Assembly (NCBI GenBank): GCA_045600125.1
Contig: JAZRXH010000092.1
Location: 1 to 11,664 of the forward strand
Direction of reading: 5' to 3'
Length of the DNA: 11,664 bases
Source: SIG622 sp045600125
GTDB taxonomy: Bacteria; Bacillota; Clostridia; Oscillospirales; CAG-382
In this document: piece by piece, positions 6,499 through 11,664 of the stretch
How positions within the stretch are numbered: position 1 is the stretch's first letter
How the letters are laid out: each line of letters starts with the position of its first letter
Notes under the pieces: model-generated
The model's input: the letters and a program-made list of their open reading frames with translations, nothing else
What the model was told of the DNA's origin: nothing
Database searches by the model: none
Program-made: the position numbers and the translations under genes

Positions 6499-7788
6499 AT
6501 GATTTATCAGCGTGAGATCCCCGTAAAATACGAAACGGATATATTCATTGCCGGCGGCGGTGCGGCAGGCGTTGCTGCGGCGATCGCAGCGGCGCGGGGC
6601 GGTAAGAAGGTATTCCTTGCCGAATCGTCCGGCTGCTTCGGCGGTCTCGGAACGAGCGGTCTCGTGCCGTGCTTTGCCGTTTTCGGCGACGGGGAAAGGC
6701 TGATCGCCTCGGGGATCGGCCTTGACATCCGAAAAAGGGTGAGCCGGGACTACCCTCTCGAGACCGAATGGACGCCGATCGACGCCGAAGAGCTGAAACG
6801 GGTCTATGACGAAGAGATGACCGCCTCGGGGGCGGACTTTTCGTTCTTCACGACGCTTTGCGACGTGGTGGTACACGACGGTCACGTGGAAAGTGTGATC
6901 CTTGCATCGAAAAGCGGTCTTTTTGCCGTGAAAGCGAAAATTTATATTGACTGCACCGGTGACGGCGATCTCTGTGCCTTCGGCGGCGGAAAATTCGAGC
7001 TGGGCGATGAAAACGGCGACACGATGGCGCCCACCCTCTGCACCCTTTGGACGGGGATCGATCCCGGACGGAAGCGATTGCCCTGCAATGCCTACGTCAC
7101 CGAAGCTCTGCGGGATGGGGTGCTGTCCTGTGAGGATCGTCATATCTCGGGCTTTTTCGAACGGAAGGACGGGCTCGCCGGCGGCAACGTCGGGCACACC
7201 TTCGGCGTGGATCCCACCGACGAACGAAGCCTGACGTGCGGCATGCTCGAGGGACGGGCGTCGATGGAGGACTACAAAAAGTATTTCAAGACTTACTTCC
7301 CCGGCTTTGAAGACCTCACCCTTTGCGCCACGGCGCCGATTTTGGGGGTGCGGGAATCCCGCCGGATCGTCTGCGACTATACCCTTTGCAAAAACGATTT
7401 TCTCCGCCGTGCCGTTTTTGAGGACGAGATCGGACGCTACTGTTACCCGGTGGACATCCACGAGAAAAAGCCGGGCAGCGCCGAGTACGCACGTTTTTGC
7501 GAGGAATTCGCCTCGCTGCGCTATAAAAAAGGCGAGTCCTACGGCATCCCTTATCGCTGTCTTGTGCCTGTATCCTTTACCAACGTACTCGCTGCCGGAC
7601 GGTGCATCGGCTGTGACTGCACCATGCAGGGCTCGGTCCGGGTAATGCCGGGCTGCTTCCTCACGGGGCAAGCCGCCGGCGCCGCCGCCGCTTTGTGCTG
7701 TGATACGGAGGAAGTGCGGAGAATCCAGTTCCCGGATCTGGCGGACGCTCTTCGGTCGCTCGGCGCATACCTGCCGAATGCACGGTAA
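6499..7788 (+). CDS. FAD-dependent oxidoreductase (FAD_oxidored-like), substrate unknown
   Basis: This is a flavoprotein of 429 residues. The Rossmann dinucleotide motif IFIAGGGAAGVAAAIAAAR lies at residues 15-33 (GGGAAG at 19-24), with the acidic ribose-binding residue E42 in VFLAESSG, then the glycine-rich FGGLGTSG. The C-terminal FAD motif NVLAAGRCIGCDCTMQGSVR and MPGCFLTGQAAGAAAAL are at about 362-399. Together these match the FAD_oxidored family (PF12831). ATG 6499 follows AAAGGA at 9 nt; an upstream extension to 6319 overlaps the regulator gene and is not used. There is no signal peptide or membrane segment, so it is cytoplasmic. The protein is cysteine-rich but shows no CxxC cluster. 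Family members are often near sugar-catabolism genes, but none is present here, so the substrate cannot be named. The AraC-family gene upstream suggests inducible expression. Confidence 0.9.
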   Translation: MIYQREIPVKYETDIFIAGGGAAGVAAAIAAARGGKKVFLAESSGCFGGLGTSGLVPCFAVFGDGERLIASGIGLDIRKRVSRDYPLETEWTPIDAEELKRVYDEEMTASGADFSFFTTLCDVVVHDGHVESVILASKSGLFAVKAKIYIDCTGDGDLCAFGGGKFELGDENGDTMAPTLCTLWTGIDPGRKRLPCNAYVTEALRDGVLSCEDRHISGFFERKDGLAGGNVGHTFGVDPTDERSLTCGMLEGRASMEDYKKYFKTYFPGFEDLTLCATAPILGVRESRRIVCDYTLCKNDFLRRAVFEDEIGRYCYPVDIHEKKPGSAEYARFCEEFASLRYKKGESYGIPYRCLVPVSFTNVLAAGRCIGCDCTMQGSVRVMPGCFLTGQAAGAAAALCCDTEEVRRIQFPDLADALRSLGAYLPNAR

Positions 7789-7839
7789 GTCATATGCACG
7801 GTAAAACGAAACAATATACCGTCCCGTGAGGTTTCAAGT

Positions 7840-8922
7840 ATGGTTCAAAAGAAAAAAAGCTCCCCCGACAACGAGGCAGCCATAGCCGAACTGAAAAACA
7901 GAATAAAATCGGGCGAATGCGAAGGCATCTATATCTTCACCGGCGAAGAGGAGTATATGAAACGGTACTACTTCTCGGAGCTGTGCCGTGCCGCCGGGGA
8001 CGCCGTCAATGTGTCGGTGCTGCGGGGCAGCGTGGACTACGGCGAGCTCTGCGACGAGCTGGTCTCGGTGCCGGTCATGGAGTTCTCCCTCTTCGACGAG
8101 CCGAAAAAGGACGAAAAGAGCGGGATGCGGGTGGTAAAGCTCGACTCCCCCGACTTTTCTTCGTATAAGGATAAAGAGCTGACCGAGCTGTATGAGATTC
8201 TCTGCGACGCCGGCGAGCACTCAGCCGTGGTGCTTTACTTCTCGGACTTTGACAGCACGAAGAAGCTGTCGACCGGGATCTTCAAAAAGATCGCCGAGGT
8301 CGCTCTCCCCTGCGACTTTTGCCGCTATCCCCCGGATTCCCCCGTTCTTCTGCGGTGGATCAAAAAGCACTTCGACAGGGAAAAGGCCGCCGTTTCCGCC
8401 GACGTCATCCGATACATGACCGAAAGCGTCGGCAGCGATATGTGCCTTCTCGACAGCGAAATATCCAAGCTCCTCTCGTATCTTGCCTACGTCGGAAAGA
8501 CCGAGGTCACCCGGGAGGACGTGGACGCCGTCTGCATCAAGAACCGGGAGGCGGTGACCTTCGACGTCACGAACGCTCTCACCGACGGAAGCTTTGAAAA
8601 GGCGGTGCAGGCGCTTTCGATCCTGAAATCCATGAAGGAAGATCCGCTTCTGATCTTCGGCGCCATTGCCAAGAACGCCGCCGACCTTTCCGCCGTTGCC
8701 GCAGGGCTCCGGGCGGGGAAGGCGCAGTCGGTCATTGCAAGCGAATGCGGCATCCACCCTTATGCCGTGCGGAAGCAGGCGGCTGTCGTCCTCGAAAAAG
8801 GGCGGGAGTACCCGAAAAAGCTGGCTTCTCTCTGCGCCGAGACCGACGCAAAGCTCAAGGGCTTTGCGGGAGACGGCTTTGCCGCCCTCGAGGAGTTCCT
8901 CTTCAAGGCGATCATCGGCTGA
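7840..8922 (+). CDS. holA: DNA polymerase III subunit delta
   Basis: The delta subunit of the clamp loader opens the beta sliding clamp during DNA replication. At 360 residues it is near the usual 330-350. Family features are the opening GIYIFTGEEEYMKRYYF (about 29-45), the central PDSPVLLRWIKKHF region, the alpha-helical GSDMCLLDSEISKLLSY and DVDAVCIKNREAVTFDVTNALTDG stretch, and the C-terminal collar domain (KSMKEDPLLIFGAIAKN to ALEEFLFKAI). The delta subunit normally lacks Walker motifs, and none are seen. ATG 7840 has only a weak GTGAGG site upstream; no better start exists. The gene lies 51 bp after the oxidoreductase. The common neighbours comEC and rpsT are absent, so the context is atypical, but the sequence pattern is clear. 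Confidence 0.9.
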   Translation: MVQKKKSSPDNEAAIAELKNRIKSGECEGIYIFTGEEEYMKRYYFSELCRAAGDAVNVSVLRGSVDYGELCDELVSVPVMEFSLFDEPKKDEKSGMRVVKLDSPDFSSYKDKELTELYEILCDAGEHSAVVLYFSDFDSTKKLSTGIFKKIAEVALPCDFCRYPPDSPVLLRWIKKHFDREKAAVSADVIRYMTESVGSDMCLLDSEISKLLSYLAYVGKTEVTREDVDAVCIKNREAVTFDVTNALTDGSFEKAVQALSILKSMKEDPLLIFGAIAKNAADLSAVAAGLRAGKAQSVIASECGIHPYAVRKQAAVVLEKGREYPKKLASLCAETDAKLKGFAGDGFAALEEFLFKAIIG

Positions 8923-8978
8923 TCCTTCACGCACAGTGAGTATATTATATATGTAAAAGTTTGGAAGGAAAAAAGAAA

Positions 8979-10274
8979 ATGCTTCACGACAATCTCGGAA
9001 TATCCAAGGAAGGACACCTCACCTTTGCGGGACTTGACACGGTCGCTCTTGCAAAGAAATACGGCACGCCGCTTTTTCTCCTTGATGAGGACAGAGTGCA
9101 CACAAGATGCCGCCTCTATACGGAGTGCATGACGAAATACTTCGGCGAGGGCGCAAAGCCTCTGCTTGCCAGCAAGGCGCTGTCCTTCAAGGGGATCTAC
9201 CGCATCGCCGACGAGGAAGAGATGTACACCGACATCGTATCCCCCGGCGAGCTGTACACGGCGCTGGCGGCGGGCTTCCCGGCTTCCCACGCCTTTTTCC
9301 ACGGGAACAACAAGACCGACGCCGACATAAAATACGCCATCGACTCCGGCATCGGCTATTTCATCGTAGACAACCGGGAGGAGCTTCTCTCGATCTCGGC
9401 GTACTGTGAAAAGATCGGCAGGAAGCAGAAGATCCTTCTGCGGCTCACCCCCGGCATCGACCCCCACACCCACGCCAAGATCAATACCGGCAGGGTGGAT
9501 TCCAAGTTCGGCACCGCCATCGAGACGGGGCAGGCGGAGGAATTCGTCGCCGAGGTCCTTGCAAACAAAAATGTGGAGCTTTGCGGCTACCACTGCCATG
9601 TAGGCTCGCAGATCTTCGACACAGCGCCCTTCTGCGATGCGGCGGACATCATGATGCGCTTTGCCGCCCATATCGAAAAGAAGTACGGCTATGCGCCGGA
9701 GTACGTGAATCTCGGCGGCGGCTTCGGAGTGCGCTACACCGGGAAGGATCCGGAGATCGACTACGAAACGAACATCCGTCTTGTCTCCGAGCACGTAAAG
9801 AACACCTGCGAAAAGGAAAGGATCGCCGTTCCGCATATCCTCATGGAGCCGGGAAGAAGCACCGTTGCGGATGCGGGACTGACTCTGTACACGGTGGGAA
9901 GTGTGAAGAACATCCGGGGCTACAAGAGCTACGTATCGGTGGACGGCGGTATGCCGGACAATCCGAGATACGCCCTTTACGGCTCGGAATACACGGTGCT
10001 GATCGCCGACCGTGCCGCCGAAAAAGCGGAGCTGACCGTAACGGTAGCGGGTCGCTGCTGCGAGAGCGGAGACCTCATCGGCGAGGACATGCCCCTGCAG
10101 CGCTGCGAACGGGGTGACATTCTGGCGGTGCTCGTAACGGGAGCGTACAACTACTCCATGGCATCGAACTACAACCGGATCCCGAGGCCGCCCATCGTGG
10201 GCATTTCCGGCGGCAGGGACGAAATTCTCGTAAGGCGGGAAACCTACGAGGATCTGGTGCGGCTCGACGTATAA
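8979..10274 (+). CDS. lysA: Diaminopimelate decarboxylase
   Basis: This PLP enzyme decarboxylates meso-diaminopimelate to L-lysine, the last step of lysine synthesis; meso-DAP is also a peptidoglycan precursor. The fold-type III pattern is complete in 431 residues: PLP lysine K66 in LLASKALSFKG, HCHVGSQI (205-212), GGGFG (246-250) phosphate loop, EPGRS (290-294), VDGGM (321-325), the catalytic CES motif (361-363) and GAYNYSMAS (388-396). The CES block and overall order favour LysA over carboxynorspermidine or ornithine decarboxylases. ATG 8979 is chosen because GGAAGGA (8963-8969) lies 9 nt upstream; the in-frame TTG at 8961 overlaps that site. It lies 56 bp after holA, with an AT-rich patch (8941-8953) in between but no convincing promoter. 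The gap is too short for a lysine riboswitch. Confidence 0.97.
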   Translation: MLHDNLGISKEGHLTFAGLDTVALAKKYGTPLFLLDEDRVHTRCRLYTECMTKYFGEGAKPLLASKALSFKGIYRIADEEEMYTDIVSPGELYTALAAGFPASHAFFHGNNKTDADIKYAIDSGIGYFIVDNREELLSISAYCEKIGRKQKILLRLTPGIDPHTHAKINTGRVDSKFGTAIETGQAEEFVAEVLANKNVELCGYHCHVGSQIFDTAPFCDAADIMMRFAAHIEKKYGYAPEYVNLGGGFGVRYTGKDPEIDYETNIRLVSEHVKNTCEKERIAVPHILMEPGRSTVADAGLTLYTVGSVKNIRGYKSYVSVDGGMPDNPRYALYGSEYTVLIADRAAEKAELTVTVAGRCCESGDLIGEDMPLQRCERGDILAVLVTGAYNYSMASNYNRIPRPPIVGISGGRDEILVRRETYEDLVRLDV

Positions 10275-10322
10275 CGTCCTGCGTGCGGTCTCTATCCGAA
10301 AAGAACGGGGGAAAAGACAGAT

Positions 10323-10799
10323 ATGAAAAATTCGACTCTGATCTATATAGAAAAGGACGGAGCGTATCTGATGCTCCATCGGGTGAAAAAGGAGAACGAC
10401 TGCAACCGCGACAAGTGGATCGGCATCGGCGGCAAGTTTGAGGACAAGGAAAGTCCGGAGGAGTGCGTGCGCCGGGAAGCCTGCGAGGAAACGGGGCTCC
10501 GCCTCGGCAGTCTCCGCTACTGCGGCATCGTGACCTTCGTGTCGGATGAGTGGGAAACGGAATATATGCATCTCTTCCACACCTGCGACTTCTCCGGGAC
10601 GCCCGTCTCCGGCGACGCCTGCAGCGAAGGCGTTCTCTCCTGGGTCAGAATAGAGGACGTCCCTTCCCTCCCCATCTGGGAGGGCGATAAGATCTTCCTC
10701 CGGCTCCTCTCGGAAAACGTCCCTTTCTTCTCCCTCAAGCTCACCTATTCCGGCGATGTCCTCACGGAGGCGCTGCTCAACGAAGTGAAAATAAAGTAA
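10323..10799 (+). CDS. Nudix hydrolase, MutT-like (probable 8-oxo-dGTP diphosphatase)
   Basis: This Nudix pyrophosphohydrolase has 158 residues. The full Nudix box G-x5-E-x7-RE-x2-EE-x-G runs from G37 to L59, with the metal-binding pair E55 and E56 intact. The N-terminal STLIYIEKDGAYLMLHRVKKENDCNRDKWIG and the early KWIGIGGKFE are typical of MutT-type enzymes that remove oxidised or non-canonical dNTPs from the nucleotide pool. Without genetic data the exact substrate is inferred. ATG 10323 follows a GGGGGA-rich site about 10 nt upstream. It lies 48 bp after lysA and is the last gene of the plus-strand group; a GC-rich hairpin begins three bases past its stop. Confidence 0.92.
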   Translation: MKNSTLIYIEKDGAYLMLHRVKKENDCNRDKWIGIGGKFEDKESPEECVRREACEETGLRLGSLRYCGIVTFVSDEWETEYMHLFHTCDFSGTPVSGDACSEGVLSWVRIEDVPSLPIWEGDKIFLRLLSENVPFFSLKLTYSGDVLTEALLNEVKIK

Positions 10800-10801
10800 A
10801 T

Positions 10802-10838
10802 GGCGGGGATGCCCCCGCCGCCACTTCGAGACCCCACT
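10802..10838 (+). repeat. Hairpin and repeat just after the Nudix stop
   Basis: GGCGGGG/CCCCGCC (10802-10808/10813-10819) forms a 7-bp GC stem with an ATGC loop. The first 17 bases recur exactly at 11064-11080, and the following TCGAGACCC recurs at the same offset of 262 bp, so this is one unit of a larger mosaic. There is no T-run, so it is at best a pausing or 3'-end protecting hairpin for the upstream operon. Confidence 0.7.
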
Positions 10839-10860
10839 TCGTACAAAGTTGCTCTGAGTG

Positions 10861-10919
10861 AAAGTTTTCGAAGAAAACTTTAGCATGGAGCAAGCGCCAA
10901 AGAAGCGCTTGCGACAGGC
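10861..10919 (+). repeat. 59-bp two-hairpin repeat, copy B
   Basis: Identical to copy C (11204-11262) and one base different from copy A (131-189). It has the same two stems: a 9-bp stem with GAA triloop, then CAAGCGC/GCGCTTG. It is followed by further small hairpins, GCGGTG/CACCGC (10936-10941/10945-10950) and GCAGGG/CCCTGC (10949-10954/10958-10963). It is non-coding as far as can be seen. Confidence 0.92.
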
Positions 10920-10983
10920 AGAGCCCCCGCGGGCAGCGGTGTGCCACCGCAGGGAACCCCTGCGGGCACCTCGAAAGGATTGC

Positions 10984-11171
10984 ACCGCAGGCAAAACCGT
11001 GATCCCCGATGGCCGGAACTATCCCCGCTTTGCCGCCATATATCAAAGCGGCAAAGCTCATCGGGCGGGGATGCCCCCGCGGGCAAATCGAGACCCTACC
11101 GCAGGCAAAAGCGGGAGCGCAGATACCCGGGTGTTGTCCCGTTTGACCGCCATATGTTCAAGCGGTCAAAC
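10984..11171 (+). repeat. 114-bp-period tandem module with covarying hairpins
   Basis: ACCGCAGGCAAAA occurs at 10984 and 11098, exactly 114 bp apart. At the same spacing lie two hairpins of identical shape: 11027-11036/11048-11057 and 11141-11150/11162-11171, each a perfect 10-bp stem with an 11-nt loop beginning CATAT. Three stem positions differ between the copies (C-G to T-A, T-A to G-C, G-C to A-T), and each is matched by the partner change. The sequence between has largely diverged. This indicates an old duplication in which base pairing has been kept. There is no open frame with a ribosome binding site. Confidence 0.8.
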
Positions 11172-11203
11172 TCAGCAAGTATCTCAAAAAGTCACTCGAA
11201 ACG

Positions 11204-11262
11204 AAAGTTTTCGAAGAAAACTTTAGCATGGAGCAAGCGCCAAAGAAGCGCTTGCGACAGGC
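11204..11262 (+). repeat. 59-bp two-hairpin repeat, copy C
   Basis: Third direct copy, identical over 59 bp to 10861-10919. With copy B it brackets the 114-bp tandem module. It is followed directly by a strong terminator hairpin starting at 11267, just as copy A is followed by a hairpin at 194. Confidence 0.92.
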
Positions 11263-11266
11263 ACTG

Positions 11267-11309
11267 CTCCGATGAAGTCAAACGCCGACTTCATCGGAGT
11301 TTTGTTTTT
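11267..11309 (+). terminator. Rho-independent terminator
   Basis: A perfect 13-bp stem (11267-11279/11287-11299) with a 7-nt loop is followed at once by TTTTGTTTTT (11300-11309). This is the only canonical intrinsic terminator in the window and would end plus-strand transcripts, including any reading through from the Nudix gene about 470 bp upstream. Its upstream neighbour is a 59-bp repeat, so the terminator may belong to the repeat mosaic. Confidence 0.85.
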
Positions 11310-11316
11310 GCTGTGT

Positions 11317-11419
11317 TTTCGGCTCACGCCGTAAGTGTCGCAATAATTCTTACTGCACACAATACGGGGGGCGTTACTTTTCCCTCGAGCTGGAAAAGTA
11401 ACCAAAAGAGCCCGTAGGA
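11317..11419 (+). repeat. Diverged ~100-bp repeat, right copy
   Basis: Counterpart of 213-312 in opposite orientation. It contains an 11-bp perfect stem (11373-11383/11392-11402) with loop CTCGAGCT. Relative to the left copy, stem pair 2 is T-A for G-C and pair 10 is C-G for G-C, both compensated. It leads straight into the hairpin at 11414-11442. Confidence 0.8.
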
Positions 11420-11442
11420 AGGGCTCAGCCCGCCCTTCCTAC
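11414..11442. other. 11-bp hairpin, counterpart of 194-218
   Basis: GTAGGAAGGGC pairs perfectly with GCCCTTCCTAC around a 7-nt loop. It occupies the same place relative to the 100-bp repeat as the left hairpin, with a compensated change at pair 3 and the left copy's TA bulge replaced by an A-T pair. No T-run follows on the plus strand. The stretch 11443-11523 after it shows no gene and no clear structure. Confidence 0.75.
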
Positions 11443-11523
11443 ACTTTCCGGGCGTCGCACTCGCCTTTGGCTATGTCTTTCTTAGGTGCCCGCATCAAAC
11501 CGAGCGAAAACCGACACCGAAAG

Positions 11524-11586
11524 GGAACCTATGCGGTTCTAATCATCGGCACGAGTGCCGATGAAGAAAGTTTTCTGCGAAAACTT
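11524..11586 (-). repeat. 63-bp inverted repeat, right arm
   Basis: Exact reverse complement of 1-63, with the same three hairpins in reverse order. T at 11587 adds one more base to the outer stem. Together with the left arm it brackets 11.5 kb containing the whole str operon and the five plus-strand genes. Confidence 0.92.
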
Positions 11587-11664
11587 TCCGCTTACTCCTC
11601 CCGAGGAACGGAACCGCCATATACATTTTTGTCGTGCTCTACGGGGGACTTTTTTTCCTCAGCG
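11587..11664. other. Right-edge sequence, nothing assigned
   Basis: These 78 bases after the inverted repeat contain a T-run (11651-11657) and no start codon with a ribosome binding site. They may be the 3' end or flank of a neighbouring gene, but the window ends too soon to tell. Confidence 0.4.

Noticed and set aside
6478..7671. 397-codon minus-strand frame opposite the oxidoreductase
   Set aside because: Shadow of a gene with diagnostic FAD motifs on the other strand.
8923..8978. Lysine riboswitch or promoter before lysA
   Set aside because: The gap is 56 bp, far too short for the L-box aptamer. The AT-rich patch lacks a credible -35 partner.
8760..10994. 744-codon minus-strand frame across lysA, the Nudix gene and repeats
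   Set aside because: It runs through two clear genes and the hairpin repeats, with no start signal and no recognisable domain.
10861..11310. Possible CRISPR array from repeated units
   Set aside because: Only two copies here, 343 bp apart, spacers themselves contain repeats, and no cas gene is present.
1..11586. Composite transposon or genomic island bounded by inverted repeats
   Set aside because: No transposase or integrase, no visible target-site duplication, and the content is core housekeeping genes. Dispersed repeats or an inversion are more economical explanations.

Overview
The window looks like a chromosomal segment of a fairly GC-rich, low-branching Gram-positive bacterium, most likely a gut-type Clostridia (Oscillospirales or a relative). 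This is inferred from strong AAGGAGG-type ribosome binding sites, a textbook sigma-A promoter, the Firmicutes-type S12, S7, EF-G and EF-Tu sequences, and a DAP-pathway lysA. Nothing in the sequence fixes the genus.

Layout. Positions 1-451 are a gene-free block of hairpin repeats. Positions 452-5034 (minus strand) hold the complete str operon rpsL-rpsG-fusA-tuf, read from a near-perfect promoter at 5148-5176. Positions 5035-5486 are a divergent regulatory region. Positions 5487-10799 (plus strand) hold five co-directional genes with short gaps: an AraC-family regulator, an FAD-dependent oxidoreductase of unknown substrate, holA (DNA polymerase III delta), lysA (diaminopimelate decarboxylase) and a MutT-like Nudix hydrolase. 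Positions 10800-11664 are a second gene-free, hairpin-rich block.

The two gene-free blocks are the unusual part. A 63-bp sequence at the left edge recurs exactly, inverted, at 11524-11586. A 59-bp two-hairpin element occurs three times. A roughly 100-bp element occurs once in each block in opposite orientation, diverged but with compensatory changes in its stems. A 114-bp tandem module contains two 10-bp stem/11-nt loop hairpins that also show compensatory substitutions. Together these form a mosaic of palindromic units resembling REP/BIME elements in architecture, lying downstream of the last gene on both sides. I see no transposase, integrase, CRISPR array, tRNA or rRNA. Large ORFs antisense to fusA, tuf and lysA, and ORFs running through the repeats, are judged not to be genes.

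How the parts work together: the str operon makes core translation factors. The plus-strand genes mix regulation, an uncharacterised redox enzyme, replication, lysine/cell-wall precursor synthesis and nucleotide-pool cleaning; their proximity suggests co-transcription, not one shared pathway. The str operon stands without rpoBC upstream or the S10 operon downstream, so this locus has probably been rearranged, with the flanking inverted repeats as a possible cause.
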